Assembly (NCBI RefSeq): GCF_019457615.1
Contig: NZ_CP080414.1
Span: 363,501 to 427,500, forward strand
Reading direction: 5' to 3'
Origin: Shewanella zhangzhouensis
Lineage (GTDB): Bacteria; Pseudomonadota; Gammaproteobacteria; Enterobacterales; Shewanellaceae
DNA: 64,000 nucleotides
How positions within the stretch are numbered: position 1 is the stretch's first letter; the number at the start of each line of letters is the position of its first letter. The notes under the pieces were generated by a model. That model had not been told where the DNA came from. It saw nothing but the letters and a program-made list of their open reading frames with translations, and searched no databases. Made by a program: the position numbers and the translations under genes. Below, one piece after another: positions 15,161 through 24,661 of the stretch.

Positions 15161-16000
15161 TCGCATCTGCTCGATAAGTACTTTCAGCTCCACTGCGGCT
15201 GCGGTGATTTCTGTGCTGATGGACTTGGAGGCGAGGGTGTTCGACTCGCGGTTGAACTCCTGCATCATAAAGTCGAGGCGGCGTCCTTCGCTGCCACCCT
15301 TCTTGAGAATGCGGCGAGCCTCGGTGATGTGCGCCTCGAGGCGGTCCATCTCTTCGGCTACGTCGAGTTTTTGTGCCAGCAGCACCATTTCCTGCTCGAT
15401 ACGGGTGCTGTCGAGCTCCCCCTGAATCTCAGCAAGGCGGGACGTGAGCTTTTCACGTTGCCATTCAATCACCTTTGGCATGTGCTCGCGCACAATGGCG
15501 ATTTGACCTTCTACGGCGCTGAGACGGCTTTCCAGCATCTCCTTGATGGCGTTGCCTTCGCGGCCTCGCGCTTCCACAAACTGATCCAGTGCCTTATCGA
15601 AGGCGCCCAGCAGCTCGGCGCTGATGGCGTCCATGTCCTGCTCAGCGGTGGCAATGACTCCCGGCCAGCGCAAAATGTCGGTCAGGGCGATGTCGCCTTG
15701 TCCTGCTTCGGCCTTGAGCCAATTGGCCGCGCCCAAGAGCTGACGGGCGAGGTCCTGGTTGATGTTCAGTTCGGCGCCTGTGTCGCTGGCAACGTCATAG
15801 CGCAGATTGACTTCGACCTTTCCTCGGCTGAGGCGCTTTCTCAAGCGCTCACGCAGGGCTGGCTCGAGGCTGCGCAGCTGCTCTGGCAGGCGCAGGTAGG
15901 TTTCCAGATAGCGCTGATTCACTGAGCGGATTTCAAAAGAGGCATTGCCCCAGGCGGCTTTATGCTCGATACGGGCATAGGCGGTCATGCTGTGGATCAT
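15137..16000 (-). CDS. yicC: YicC family endoribonuclease-like protein
   Basis: A 287-residue protein, the same length as E. coli YicC, beginning MIHSMTAYARIEHKAAWGNA and containing IRSVNQRYLETYLRLPEQLR and LDFMMQEFNRESNTLASKS near the C-terminus, both hallmark blocks. The start at 16000 is chosen over an upstream ATG because the extra 28 residues are not part of the family. YicC proteins are endoribonucleases linked to small-RNA turnover. The gene is divergent from rph. Its 3' end faces the island integrase, and the coding end appears intact (QIQNIE then TGA), so insertion has not disrupted it. Confidence 0.95.
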   Translation of the reverse strand: MIHSMTAYARIEHKAAWGNASFEIRSVNQRYLETYLRLPEQLRSLEPALRERLRKRLSRGKVEVNLRYDVASDTGAELNINQDLARQLLGAANWLKAEAGQGDIALTDILRWPGVIATAEQDMDAISAELLGAFDKALDQFVEARGREGNAIKEMLESRLSAVEGQIAIVREHMPKVIEWQREKLTSRLAEIQGELDSTRIEQEMVLLAQKLDVAEEMDRLEAHITEARRILKKGGSEGRRLDFMMQEFNRESNTLASKSISTEITAAAVELKVLIEQMREQIQNIE

Positions 16001-16207
16001 AGGGATTCCGGCTGATTTTCGGCTAAGTCTGGACGTCATTATAACCACAAGCCAGGCCAGCGTCATGGCCCTGAACGTGAGCAAAATCTGCTAATGACCG
16101 TTTACAACCCACGGAGTGTATTCAAAATCCACCGTGGCAACTCGCTCTGCATAGCCCTATAATAGGCAGCCAAATTATTGCGAAGTTCATACGTCACAGG
16201 AATCGCC

Positions 16208-16921
16208 ATGCGTCCAGGTAATCGTACCCCGGCTCAGACCCGCCCCATCAGCATCACCCGTAACTTTACTGCCCACGCCGAAGGCTCTGTGTTGGTGGAG
16301 TTTGGCGAAACCAAGGTGCTGTGTACCGCCAGTTTCACCGAGGGTGTACCACGCTTCCTTAAGGGCAGTGGTCAGGGTTGGTTGACTGCCGAATACGGCA
16401 TGCTGCCACGTTCTACCCACAGCCGTATGGACCGCGAAGCCGCCCGTGGCAAGCAGTCTGGCCGTACCCAGGAAATCCAGCGTCTGATTGGCCGTGCACT
16501 GCGCGCCGCCGTGGATCTGAAGCAGTTGGGCGAAAACACCATAGTGGTGGACTGTGACGTTATTCAGGCCGATGGTGGCACCCGCACTGCGGCTATCACT
16601 GGTGCCTGTGTGGCGCTGGTGGATGCGCTGAACTGGGCCCGCGGCAAGGGGCTGGTGAAAGCCAATCCGCTGAAGTTTTTGATTGCCGCCGTGAGCGTGG
16701 GTATTCACAACGGCGAAGCCATCTGTGACCTCGAGTATGTGGAAGACAGCGCCGCCGAGACCGATATGAACGTGGTGATGACTGAAACCGGCAAGATTAT
16801 CGAAGTTCAGGGCACCGCGGAGGGTGAGCCCTTCACCCACGAAGAGTTGCTGACCATGCTGGAGCTGGCCAAGCACGGTATCCGTGAGATCATCGATACC
16901 CAGAAAGCGGCTCTGAACTGA
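16208..16921 (+). CDS. rph: ribonuclease PH
   Basis: A 237-residue phosphorolytic 3'-5' exoribonuclease that trims tRNA 3' ends. It starts [14 protein letters not shown] at an ATG with AGGA upstream; the upstream in-frame ATG at 16178 would add ten residues not typical of the family. Recognisable blocks are [28 protein letters not shown], the [17 protein letters not shown] segment and [18 protein letters not shown]. It is full length, without the frameshift known in E. coli K-12 rph. A terminator separates it from pyrE. Confidence 0.97.
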
Positions 16922-16939
16922 TTGCAGAATTGATTTTTT

Positions 16940-16963
16940 AAAGGCTCCGAGAGGGGCCTTTTT
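16940..16963 (+). terminator. rho-independent terminator after rph
   Basis: AAAGGCTCC and GGGGCCTTT pair around a GAGA loop and run into five Ts. In relatives the rph-pyrE gap carries a UMP-sensitive attenuator; no leader peptide for it was checked in detail. Confidence 0.75.
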
Positions 16964-17025
16964 GCCACCCTACACCTTGTAAAATTGGCGGCTTGGGCTG
17001 CCAGACACATGATAGAGGAAAGACA

Positions 17026-17667
17026 GTGAAAGCCTATCAGCGCGAGTTTATTGAGTTTGCTCTCGAGCGTAATGTACTGAGATTCGGTGAGTTTACTCTC
17101 AAGTCCGGTCGTAAGAGCCCTTACTTCTTCAACGCCGGTTTGTTCAATACCGGTCGCGATCTGGCCCGTCTGGGCCGTTTTTATGCCGCCGCGCTGGTGG
17201 ATGCGGGTATCGATTACGATTTGCTGTTTGGCCCGGCTTATAAGGGTATTCCCATTGCCACGACTACGGCGGTCGCACTGGCAGAACACCACGATATCGA
17301 CATGCCTTATTGCTTTAACCGTAAAGAGAAAAAAGACCACGGCGAAGGCGGCAACCTGGTGGGCAGCGAGCTTAAAGGTAAGGTGATGCTGGTGGATGAC
17401 GTGATCACCGCAGGTACTGCCATTCGTGAATCGATGGAAATCATTCAGGCCAATGGTGCCGAACTGGCCGGGGTGTTGATTGCACTGGACCGTCAGGAAA
17501 AGGGCAAGGGCGAACTCTCTGCCATTCAGGAAGTGGAGCGTGACTTTGGCTGCGGCATCGTGGCCATCATCAAGCTGGAAGACCTGATTGCCTTCCTCGC
17601 CGAGAAGCCAGGCATGGAAGAGGTGCTGAGCTCGGTGCGTGCTTACCGCGAGCAATACGGCATCTGA
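17026..17667 (+). CDS. pyrE: orotate phosphoribosyltransferase
   Basis: A 213-residue enzyme converting orotate and PRPP to OMP in pyrimidine synthesis. It starts at GTG 17026 ([13 protein letters not shown]), with GAGGAAAG 7 nt upstream; an ATG 11 codons earlier precedes that site and is rejected. The PRPP-binding loop [17 protein letters not shown] is visible at about residue 120-136, and the [14 protein letters not shown] and GPAYKGIP blocks are typical. It is followed by a strong terminator and convergent folE. Confidence 0.97.
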   Translation: MKAYQREFIEFALERNVLRFGEFTLKSGRKSPYFFNAGLFNTGRDLARLGRFYAAALVDAGIDYDLLFGPAYKGIPIATTTAVALAEHHDIDMPYCFNRKEKKDHGEGGNLVGSELKGKVMLVDDVITAGTAIRESMEIIQANGAELAGVLIALDRQEKGKGELSAIQEVERDFGCGIVAIIKLEDLIAFLAEKPGMEEVLSSVRAYREQYGI

Positions 17668-17686
17668 GCCGTTATCTTCAGGTAAT

Positions 17687-17716
17687 AAAAACGCCGCTGA
17701 TTGCGGCGTTTTTTAT
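17687..17716. terminator. bidirectional terminator between pyrE and folE
   Basis: AAAAACGCCGC and GCGGCGTTTTTT pair around TGATT, with an A-tract on one side and a T-tract on the other, so it can serve both convergent genes. Confidence 0.88.
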
Positions 17717-17734
17717 TGGAAACACGATAAGGTT

Positions 17735-18385
17735 TTAGCGGGGCTGATGTAAAAATTCCGCCCGGGTGGCCGGGTTGGACTTAAAGATACCGCCCAGCGC
17801 TGTGGTGGTGGTGGAGCTGGTGGCATCCATCACACCGCGGGATTTTACGCAGTAATGTACGGCGTCGATTTTCACGGCCACGTCTTTGGTTTCCAGCAGT
17901 GCCTGCAAGGCCACCAGAATTTGCTGGGTCAGGCGTTCCTGTACCTGTGGACGCTGGGCAAAGAAGCGCACAATACGATTGATTTTGGACAGACCGATGA
18001 TTTTCTTGCGTGGCAGATAGGCCACGGTGGCGGTGCCATCTATGGTGACCAAATGATGCTCACAGGTACTGGTCAGGCTGATGTCCTGTACCCGCACCAT
18101 TTCATCCACGCCCATCTTGTTGTCGATGACAGTGATTTTGGGGAAGTTTTCGTAGTCGAGGCCCGAAAAGATTTCATCCACATACATTTTGGCGATGCGA
18201 CGTGGGGTATCGGCGAGGCTGTCGTCGGTTAAATCCAGTGACATCAGGCCAAGAATTGCCCGCATGTGCTCTTCGATTCGCTCTTTGCGCTCCTCTCTGG
18301 TGAGTCCGCAAGGAACCATGGGTGTTTCCAGTCCCCGCTCCAAAAGCGCGGCCTGAACCTTTTGTGCTGCTTCACTGAGTGCCAT
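17735..18385 (-). CDS. folE: GTP cyclohydrolase I
   Basis: A 216-residue enzyme making dihydroneopterin triphosphate from GTP, the first step of folate synthesis. The [13 protein letters not shown] zinc/active-site block, the [20 protein letters not shown] segment, QRPQVQERL and the C-terminal [14 protein letters not shown] are diagnostic. The start at 18385 is preceded by GGAGGT 5 nt upstream; the frame is open 149 codons further but that part is not protein-like. The length is close to that of E. coli FolE (222). Confidence 0.97.
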   Translation of the reverse strand: MALSEAAQKVQAALLERGLETPMVPCGLTREERKERIEEHMRAILGLMSLDLTDDSLADTPRRIAKMYVDEIFSGLDYENFPKITVIDNKMGVDEMVRVQDISLTSTCEHHLVTIDGTATVAYLPRKKIIGLSKINRIVRFFAQRPQVQERLTQQILVALQALLETKDVAVKIDAVHYCVKSRGVMDATSSTTTTALGGIFKSNPATRAEFLHQPR

Positions 18386-18560
18386 TTTTACCTCCAACCA
18401 CATCTTCGGCCTTGGCCGCTGCGGCAAAATACCAGAGCAATTACCTGGGTCTTTGCGCGAGTGCGGGAGAATACCGTTATTTGATGCAAATTCATACTGA
18501 AATTGTAGGTGTTCGCTGCACCCACCACCGGATGGAACCTGTGTGGCGGGCCAGGGTGGG

Positions 18561-19154
18561 TTAGCTTTGTAACAGTTGCTTTTGAATAAAGCCCCACTGC
18601 TCATCGAAGTGCTCGGTGGGCTTTTGTTTGAATTCGCTGCGAATGTACTGGGCGATTCTGCCTTCTGCCACGGCGAGCAGCAGGTTGGCCAGCATGGCTT
18701 CGTCGAGCTCAAAGCCCTTGCCTTCGCGGAGGGTTTTCTCCCGCAATATCTGTTTGAGGTGGGTTTCAATCTTGGCAAACAGGGCTCCGACACGGCTGCG
18801 CAAACGCTCGTTTTCGCCAAGCAGGGCATCACCGTTCAGTACCCGGGAAATGCCGGGGTTACGTTCGGCAAACAGCAGCAACAGCTGCAGGACCAGTTGG
18901 CAGCGTCGCATGGTGTCTTTCTCGTCATCCATGATGAGATTGATGCGCGACAGCAATGAGTCTTCGATAAATTCGATCAGGCCCTCGAACATGCGGGCCT
19001 TACTGGGGAAATGGCGATACAGCGCCGCCTCTGAAACTCCGACTTCGGCGGCCAGTTTGGCGGTGGTAATACGTTGTCCCGGATTGGTTTCCAGCATCTG
19101 CGCGAGACACTGGAGAATATGTTCGCGGCGGCTGATTTTTTCTTTGGCGGCCAT
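18561..19154 (-). CDS. slmA: nucleoid occlusion factor SlmA
   Basis: A 197-residue TetR-family protein that binds DNA over the nucleoid and antagonises FtsZ polymers there. The N-terminal HTH is [20 protein letters not shown] with [17 protein letters not shown] after it, and the C-terminus has [17 protein letters not shown] and [13 protein letters not shown]. The ATG at 19154 has AGGAATC upstream and gives the E. coli length (198); the longer open frame overlaps dut and is rejected. It lies 28 nt after dut, the conserved dut-slmA order. Confidence 0.96.
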   Translation of the reverse strand: MAAKEKISRREHILQCLAQMLETNPGQRITTAKLAAEVGVSEAALYRHFPSKARMFEGLIEFIEDSLLSRINLIMDDEKDTMRRCQLVLQLLLLFAERNPGISRVLNGDALLGENERLRSRVGALFAKIETHLKQILREKTLREGKGFELDEAMLANLLLAVAEGRIAQYIRSEFKQKPTEHFDEQWGFIQKQLLQS

Positions 19155-19182
19155 TGAGATTCCTTCACACAAAATGCAAACG

Positions 19183-19641
19183 TTAGCGGGTGCCTGAATG
19201 GCCAAAACCACCTTCGCCGCGCATTGAGGTGTCGAACTCGTCCACCAGTTTAAATTCAGCCTGTACCACAGGAACAAACACCAGCTGTGCCAGGCGGTCG
19301 CCGATTTGCAGGGTGTAGGGCTCTTTGCCACGGTTCCAGCAGGACACCATCAACGGACCCTGATAGTCAGAGTCAATCAGCCCAACCAGGTTGCCCAGCA
19401 CTATGCCATGTTTATGGCCCATACCGGAGCGGGGCAGGATCACGGCCGCCAGGCTGGGGTCGCCCACATGCACGGCGATACCGGTAGGTATGAGCACGGT
19501 TTCGCCGGGGGCTATAGTCAGCTCGGTATCCAGCATGGCTCTGAGGTCCATGCCGGCACTGCCGGGGGTGGCATAGGCCGGCAGTGGGAATTCCGAGCCT
19601 ATGCGGGAGTCGAGAATTTTCAGTTCGATCGGTGTTTTCAT
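19183..19641 (-). CDS. dut: deoxyuridine 5'-triphosphate nucleotidohydrolase (dUTPase)
   Basis: A 152-residue trimeric dUTPase that hydrolyses dUTP to dUMP, keeping uracil out of DNA and feeding dTMP synthesis. Family motifs are visible: AGMDLRAM (motif 1), [12 protein letters not shown] (motif 2), [10 protein letters not shown] (motif 3), the [10 protein letters not shown] strand (motif 4) and the C-terminal [10 protein letters not shown] flexible P-loop-like motif 5. Its ATG overlaps the coaBC stop by 4 nt (ATGA), so the two are translationally coupled. Confidence 0.97.
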   Translation of the reverse strand: MKTPIELKILDSRIGSEFPLPAYATPGSAGMDLRAMLDTELTIAPGETVLIPTGIAVHVGDPSLAAVILPRSGMGHKHGIVLGNLVGLIDSDYQGPLMVSCWNRGKEPYTLQIGDRLAQLVFVPVVQAEFKLVDEFDTSMRGEGGFGHSGTR

Positions 19642-20849
19642 TTTTTGGTTATTTTTGTCGATATCAGCGAAAGCAGTTGGTATGCCAGCGACAGCTTATC
19701 GGTTGCTGGCAAATCCTGGTTGCCCTGGGGCCAGAAGACGCGCAGAGCATTGGTATCCGAATTAAACCCCTGACCCGGCACAGACACATCGTTGGCCGCG
19801 ATCATATCGAGATTTTTGCGTTTGAGCTTATCTCGGGCGTAGGTTTCTACGTCGTGGGTTTCGGCGGCAAATCCCACCGTAAAGGGTCGCGCCTCCAGGG
19901 CGGCAACCGTGGCTAAGATATCAGGATTGCGCACCAGCGCAAGCTGCATGGTTTCGCTGCTCTTTTTAATTTTACCGGCAGCAACATCGGCAACCCGATA
20001 GTCGGCGACAGCGGCGCAACCAATAAAGATATCTTGCTGGTCAATATGTTGCATTACAGCAGCCAACATTTGTTCGGCCGAGTCCACATCGATGCGGCTT
20101 ACGCCTTTGGGTGTGGAAAGTGTCACAGGACCTGACACCAGAGTCACTTCTGCGCCCATGGCTACAGCGGCCTCGGCCAGGGCAAAGCCCATTTTGCCTG
20201 AGCTGTGGTTGGAGATATAACGCACAGGATCTATGGCTTCGCGGGTGGGACCGGCGGTCAGCATCAGCCTGACGCCGTGAAGGGCGCTGCTTGCCTGGGC
20301 CTTTTGAGCAAAAAACTGTTCTGCCAGAGTGCGGATTTCCAGCGGCTCCAGCATACGGCCTGCACCGACTTCACCGCAGGCCTGACTGCCGCTGCCGGGG
20401 CCCCAAATCTGCATGCCACGTTGCTGTAGCGTGTTTAAATTGGCCTGGGTCGCCGGGTTGGCGTACATCTGCTGGTTCATTGCCGGGCAAATGGCGATGG
20501 GCGCCGAGGTGGCAAGGCAGGTGGTGGTGATCAGCTCATCCGCCATGCCTATGCTCATGCGGGCAATCAGGTTGGCGGTGGCTGGGGCCAGAATAATCAG
20601 CTCTGCCCAGCGGGCCAGTTCAATGTGACCCATGGCGGCTTCGGCGGCGGGGTCGAGCAAATCCATGCTGACCGGATAGCCGCTGAGGGCTTGCAGTGTC
20701 AGCGGCGTGATAAATTCGCAGGCGCTCTGGCTCATCACCACGCGCACATCGGCGCCTTGTTCTTTCAAACGGCGCACCAAATCAGCGCTCTTGTAGGCAG
20801 CAATGCCGCCACCAATCCCCAGCAGGATTTTTCTATTATTCAGGCTCAC
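19638..20849 (-). CDS. coaBC: bifunctional phosphopantothenoylcysteine decarboxylase / synthetase
   Basis: A 403-residue enzyme of coenzyme A synthesis. The N-terminal CoaC flavoprotein has [20 protein letters not shown], an active-site His in [12 protein letters not shown], and PAMNQQMY (PxMNxxMW-type motif). The CoaB half has [20 protein letters not shown] and the [12 protein letters not shown] lysine motif. The start is set at GTG 20849 ([10 protein letters not shown]); the longer frame adds 14 residues not seen in relatives. It is divergent from radC. Confidence 0.95.
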   Translation of the reverse strand: MSLNNRKILLGIGGGIAAYKSADLVRRLKEQGADVRVVMSQSACEFITPLTLQALSGYPVSMDLLDPAAEAAMGHIELARWAELIILAPATANLIARMSIGMADELITTTCLATSAPIAICPAMNQQMYANPATQANLNTLQQRGMQIWGPGSGSQACGEVGAGRMLEPLEIRTLAEQFFAQKAQASSALHGVRLMLTAGPTREAIDPVRYISNHSSGKMGFALAEAAVAMGAEVTLVSGPVTLSTPKGVSRIDVDSAEQMLAAVMQHIDQQDIFIGCAAVADYRVADVAAGKIKKSSETMQLALVRNPDILATVAALEARPFTVGFAAETHDVETYARDKLKRKNLDMIAANDVSVPGQGFNSDTNALRVFWPQGNQDLPATDKLSLAYQLLSLISTKITKK

Positions 20850-20974
20850 ACGCAGATCCCGACTAAAATTAACTGGCGCTAACCATACCATAGACGCCGC
20901 CTCAAGAGTGAGCGGCCAAAGTCAAAAACTTAGCATGCAAGTGGTTCCCAAAGACGGGACGCGGGAGGCAAGGG

Positions 20975-21652
20975 ATGGCAATTCGGGACTGGCCTGAGGG
21001 AGAGGGGCCCCGTGAAAAATTATTGCAGCGGGGCGCAGCTCAATTATCGGATGCAGAATTACTGGCTGTGCTGCTGCGAAACGGGGTTTGTGGCCAAAAT
21101 GCAGTGGACCTGGCAAGGCAACTTATCGGTGAATTTGGTGGATTACGACCTTTATTCAGTGCAACTAAGCAGCAGGTGTGTCGACTCCAGGGCCTGGGTC
21201 CGGTAAAATACGCCCAGCTTCAGGCTTCTGCTGAGCTTGCCAGGCGACTGGCGGGTGAATCTTTGCAGCGGGGTGCCGTGCTGACAAGTCCGGATTTGAC
21301 CCGGGATTACCTGAGATTTCAGTTGGCGGACAGGGCCTATGAGGTATTTGCCGTCTTGCTGCTCGACAGCCAACACAGGGTCATCCAGTTTGTCGAATTG
21401 TTTCGAGGCACCATAGATGCAGCGTCGGTATATCCCCGAGAGCTGGTGTCGCTGGTGTTGGAAAAGCGGGCGGCAGCGGTCATTGTCTGCCATAACCATC
21501 CGTCTGGGGTAGCTGAACCCAGCCAAGCCGACAGACGGATCACTGAAAGATTGAAAAATGCCTTGGCAACCATAGATGTATCCTTACTGGATCACATGGT
21601 TGTAGGGGACCGGGAGATAGTCTCCTTTGCCGAGCGAGGGTGGATTGGATGA
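20975..21652 (+). CDS. radC: RadC family JAMM/MPN-domain protein
   Basis: A 225-residue protein with an N-terminal helix-hairpin-helix region (FSATKQQVCRLQGLGPVKYA) and the JAMM metal-binding motif VCHNHPSGVAEPSQAD near the C-terminus, ending in LLDHMVVGDREIVSFAERGW. The family was named for a supposed repair role that has been withdrawn; the function remains uncertain. The position between coaBC and rpmB is conserved in gammaproteobacteria. Confidence 0.95.
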   Translation: MAIRDWPEGEGPREKLLQRGAAQLSDAELLAVLLRNGVCGQNAVDLARQLIGEFGGLRPLFSATKQQVCRLQGLGPVKYAQLQASAELARRLAGESLQRGAVLTSPDLTRDYLRFQLADRAYEVFAVLLLDSQHRVIQFVELFRGTIDAASVYPRELVSLVLEKRAAAVIVCHNHPSGVAEPSQADRRITERLKNALATIDVSLLDHMVVGDREIVSFAERGWIG

Positions 21653-21659
21653 TCTTTAC

Positions 21660-21688
21660 TTGATCTCCCATGGCCTTTCGTGTATAAA
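21660..21688 (+). promoter_or_regulatory. promoter for rpmB-rpmG
   Basis: TTGATC (21660-21665), a 17-nt spacer and TATAAA (21683-21688) match the sigma-70 consensus well, about 85 nt upstream of rpmB. Confidence 0.65.
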
Positions 21689-21771
21689 ATGCGCCCTCTT
21701 TGTGCCTCGGGCGACGGCCATACGAGGTACATTAATGCTCGAGCGTTAAAAACTGTTTGGAGAAGATTGAC

Positions 21772-22008
21772 ATGTCAAGAGTATGCCAAGTTACTGGCAA
21801 GCGACCAATGGTTGGTAACAACCGTTCGCACGCAAAGAACGCGACCCGTCGTCGCTTTTTACCTAACCTGCAGAACCACCGTTTCTGGTTGGAAACTGAA
21901 AAGCGCTTCGTACAGCTGCGTGTTTCCACTAAAGGTATGCGTATTATCGATAAGAAAGGTATCGAAGTAGTTGTTGCTGAACTTCGTGCCCGTGGCGAGA
22001 AGGTGTAA
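21772..22008 (+). CDS. rpmB: 50S ribosomal protein L28
   Basis: A 78-residue protein starting [20 protein letters not shown], the conserved L28 N-terminus, with [15 protein letters not shown] and [12 protein letters not shown] following. The ATG at 21772 follows a GGAGAAG site; an in-frame ATG 5 codons earlier is not used in relatives. It lies 6 nt upstream of rpmG. Confidence 0.98.
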
Positions 22009-22014
22009 TAGAAA

Positions 22015-22188
22015 ATGGCTAAAGCTAAAGGCAATCGCGAAAAGATCAAGCTGGTTTCAAGCGCTAAAACTGGTCACTTCTACACCACTGACAAGAACAA
22101 GCGTAACATGCCAGAAAAGATGGAGATCAAGAAGTTTGATCCTGTGATCCGTCAGCACGTTATCTACAAAGAAGCCAAAATCAAGTAA
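22015..22188 (+). CDS. rpmG: 50S ribosomal protein L33
   Basis: A 57-residue protein starting [20 protein letters not shown] and ending VIYKEAKIK. It contains [11 protein letters not shown] and no CxxC pairs, so it is the zinc-free form. It directly follows rpmB as in most gammaproteobacteria. Confidence 0.97.
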   Translation: MAKAKGNREKIKLVSSAKTGHFYTTDKNKRNMPEKMEIKKFDPVIRQHVIYKEAKIK

Positions 22189-22209
22189 TTTACTTGGTCA
22201 AGCTTTTGA

Positions 22210-22239
22210 AAACCCCGGCCTTTGTGCCGGGGTTTTTTA
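22210..22239 (+). terminator. terminator after rpmG
   Basis: AACCCCGGC and GCCGGGGTT pair around CTTTGT and are followed by a six-T tract. Confidence 0.9.
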
Positions 22240-22384
22240 TTGCCCGGATTTCAGGTGAATCCGCGATTTGTGTGCTTTAATGTACTGATGTGCATTTAGA
22301 TGAACACTTTGGCATTGTTATGCGGTTGCCGTACCGTTTCATTAATATGAAACATGGGTTTGGTAAAAACAAATGCTTTAAATG

Positions 22385-22398
22385 TGAATTTAAATTCA
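22385..22398. promoter_or_regulatory. ARG box (ArgR operator) upstream of argA
   Basis: TGAATTTAAATTCA is a perfect 14-bp palindrome matching the TGAAT-N4-ATTCA core of ArgR sites. It lies 71 nt upstream of the argA start. A further half-match (AGAATTCA) follows 14 nt on. ArgR-arginine repression of argA is well known in enterobacteria. Confidence 0.75.
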
Positions 22399-22468
22399 AT
22401 AAAATTGCGCAAGAATTCAACTTGGCGCAGTGTGTGCTGCGTCGGTGACTGTGAGGACAAAACAGCCC

Positions 22469-23791
22469 GTGCGAACTACCGAATTGGTTGACGGTTTTCG
22501 TCATTCCGCCCCTTATGTAAACGCTCACCGCGGCAAGACGTTTGTAGTCATGCTGGGCGGCGAAGCCATGGTACAACCCCAATTTCGCGCCATCATCAAC
22601 GATGTGGCCTTGCTGCACAGTTTGGGGATCCGTATCGTGCTGGTTTACGGTGCCAGACCGCAGATTGATGCGGCGCTTGAGCTGCATGGTATTGCACCTG
22701 CCTACCACAACGGGGTACGTATCACCGATGAAGATACCCTGAAGGTGATTAAGCAGGTCGCCGGTGCGCTCCAATTCGACATTACAGCACGGCTTTCCAT
22801 GAGTCTGTCCAATACCCCCATGCAGGGCACGCAGCTGAACGTTGTCAGCGGCAACTTTGTGATTGCCCAGCCGCTGGGCGTGGAAGATGGGGTGGATTTT
22901 TGCCTGTCTGGCCGGGTGCGTCGTATCGATGTGAGTGGGCTTAAGCATCAACTCGACAGCCGGGGTATTGTACTGATGGGGCCGATTGCCGCCTCGGTTA
23001 CCGGTGAGAGTTTCAACCTGACGGCCGAGGAAGTGGCCACCCAGGTTGCGGTAAAGCTCAAAGCGGACAAGATGATAGGGTTCAGCTCGCAAAACGGTAT
23101 TCTGGGTCGTGACGGCGATGTAATTGCCGAGCTGATGCCAAACGATGCCCAGAAAATTTTCTCAAAGATGCAGGAAGGCGGTCAGGCCTGTGTGGGAACC
23201 CTGGCATTTTTGAAGGCGAGCATCGATGCCTGCCGTAATGGGGTGCCACGTTGCCACCTGGTGAGCTATCTCGAAGATGGCGCCTTGTTGCAAGAGCTGT
23301 TCTCCCGCGACGGTATTGGTACTCAAATCGTAACCGAAAGCGCCGAGCGACTGCGCCGCGCCTCAATTGCCGACATTGGTGGCATTCTTAACCTGATCCG
23401 CCCCATGGAAGAGCAGGGCATTCTGGTGCGCCGTTCCCGCGAACAGCTTGAGATGGAAATCGAGCAGTTTATGGTCATTGAACGGGATGGTCTGGTGATA
23501 GGCTGCGCCGCGCTGTATCCCTTTGAAGAAGACAATGCCGGTGAGTTTGCCTGCCTTGTTGTACATCCGGATTACCGCGATGCCGACCGGGGTAGTTTGC
23601 TTTTGAAAAACATCATAGGCCAGGCAAGAGTGAGGGGCTACGCACGCCTGTTTGCACTGACTACCCGCAGTATTCACTGGTTTCTGGAGCACGGCTTTGA
23701 GTTGGTTGAAGTCGAAGCCTTACCGACCAAGAAAAAGCAGCTCTACAACTACCAGCGCCGCTCAAAAATTCTCGCATTGGATCTGCAATAA
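22469..23791 (+). CDS. argA: amino-acid N-acetyltransferase (N-acetylglutamate synthase)
   Basis: A 440-residue enzyme that acetylates glutamate with acetyl-CoA, opening arginine synthesis. The N-terminal amino-acid-kinase-like domain ([25 protein letters not shown]) binds arginine for feedback control; the C-terminal GNAT domain (about 295-440) has [20 protein letters not shown] and [16 protein letters not shown]. The start is set at GTG 22469 ([19 protein letters not shown]), giving a length near that of E. coli ArgA (443); an ATG 13 codons upstream is the alternative. An ARG box precedes it. Confidence 0.95.
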   Translation: MRTTELVDGFRHSAPYVNAHRGKTFVVMLGGEAMVQPQFRAIINDVALLHSLGIRIVLVYGARPQIDAALELHGIAPAYHNGVRITDEDTLKVIKQVAGALQFDITARLSMSLSNTPMQGTQLNVVSGNFVIAQPLGVEDGVDFCLSGRVRRIDVSGLKHQLDSRGIVLMGPIAASVTGESFNLTAEEVATQVAVKLKADKMIGFSSQNGILGRDGDVIAELMPNDAQKIFSKMQEGGQACVGTLAFLKASIDACRNGVPRCHLVSYLEDGALLQELFSRDGIGTQIVTESAERLRRASIADIGGILNLIRPMEEQGILVRRSREQLEMEIEQFMVIERDGLVIGCAALYPFEEDNAGEFACLVVHPDYRDADRGSLLLKNIIGQARVRGYARLFALTTRSIHWFLEHGFELVEVEALPTKKKQLYNYQRRSKILALDLQ

Positions 23792-23804
23792 TCCATCCTG
23801 CCGA

Positions 23805-23833
23805 AACAACCAGCCACATGGCTGGTTGTTTGT
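23805..23833 (+). terminator. terminator after argA
   Basis: AACAACCAGCC (23805-23815) and GGCTGGTTGTT (23820-23830) are perfect arms around ACAT, followed by a short T-rich stretch. Confidence 0.8.
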
Positions 23834-23932
23834 TTATGGCTGCTGCTATTTTGTCATTTTATGTCTAATGTTCTTGACATATTATGTCTTTCGCGCAACC
23901 TTGGGCGAACTGATGAGAGTTGGGGCAGATTG

Positions 23933-24466
23933 ATGACAACACAAAGTTTTTTACTCACGCCACTTGCCGGCAGCGCACTCTGGGGGGCGGTAGGCTTGCT
24001 GATGGGTGTGATATTGATAGGCATTTTTGCTCGGCGTAAACCCATGACCAAAACAGCCAGCGCCGTTGCCACGGGCATTATTCTTGCTGTGGTGGGCCTG
24101 TTGGGGTGGATTTTCATTGGTGCCTTATCACCCGAGGCCCGCCTCGAGCAGGATAGGTTGGTGCTGGACTTGCCCGCTTACAGCCGTACCATTCCTGTAT
24201 CGTCTTTACAGCTTGATGACGCTCGCCTGGTGGCAACATCAGCCGCAGATGCGCCCAAACTTGGGTTTCGCACCAATGGTGTGGGAATGCCGGGATACAA
24301 TCTGGGGTGGTTTCGCCTTAAGGGGGATGATGCCAAGGCGCTGGTGTCTGTGACAGGTGACGATCCCTTACTGGTTATCCCGGTGGATGAGGGGTATACC
24401 CTTGTGCTCAGCACACCAGACGGAGAGGCCTTGTTGGCCGCCCTGCATAGCGAAAAAGAACGCTGA
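23933..24466 (+). CDS. membrane-anchored PH-domain-like protein
   Basis: A 177-residue protein. Two hydrophobic segments (about 10-34 and 42-65) suggest two N-terminal transmembrane helices. The C-terminal 100 residues resemble a bacterial PH domain: SRTIPVSSL, FRTNGVGMPGYNLGWFRLKG and KALVSVTGDDPLLVIPV. The ATG at 23933 has GGGGCAG upstream; a longer frame exists but carries no membrane-protein features. A 13-bp palindrome GACATATTATGTC (23876-23888) lies 44 nt upstream and may be regulatory. The function is unknown. Confidence 0.7.
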   Translation: MTTQSFLLTPLAGSALWGAVGLLMGVILIGIFARRKPMTKTASAVATGIILAVVGLLGWIFIGALSPEARLEQDRLVLDLPAYSRTIPVSSLQLDDARLVATSAADAPKLGFRTNGVGMPGYNLGWFRLKGDDAKALVSVTGDDPLLVIPVDEGYTLVLSTPDGEALLAALHSEKER

Positions 24467-24582
24467 GAATAAATACACTGAGGGAATGCTGAGAAGAAGC
24501 GCTGGCCAAATGGATCAGCAGTCTGGACTCACCAAAACGGTATCAATCCTTCCAAGGGAAAGAGAGAGTCTTGAGACTAAAA

Positions 24583-24615
24583 AGCCCGGGCGTGTGATAC
24601 CCGGGCTTCTTTCTT
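24583..24615. terminator. terminator between the PH-like gene and rarD
   Basis: AGCCCGGG (24583-24590) and CCCGGGCT (24600-24607) form a perfect stem with an A-rich left side and TCTTTCTT on the right, between convergent genes. Confidence 0.78.
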
Positions 24616-24661
24616 ATACAGGCTGATCTGTCTTACGACGCAGCTGTCAGGGGCGCTGGTA

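Noticed and set aside
15092..15925. 277-residue plus-strand ORF over yicC
   Set aside because: Shadow of the conserved yicC frame; it would also span the presumed island junction.
16807..17655. 282-residue minus-strand ORF over rph-pyrE
   Set aside because: Crosses two conserved genes and a terminator; a shadow frame.
18386..18832. 149-codon N-terminal extension of folE
   Set aside because: Low-complexity, non-conserved and overlaps slmA; the ATG at 18385 has a strong ribosome site.
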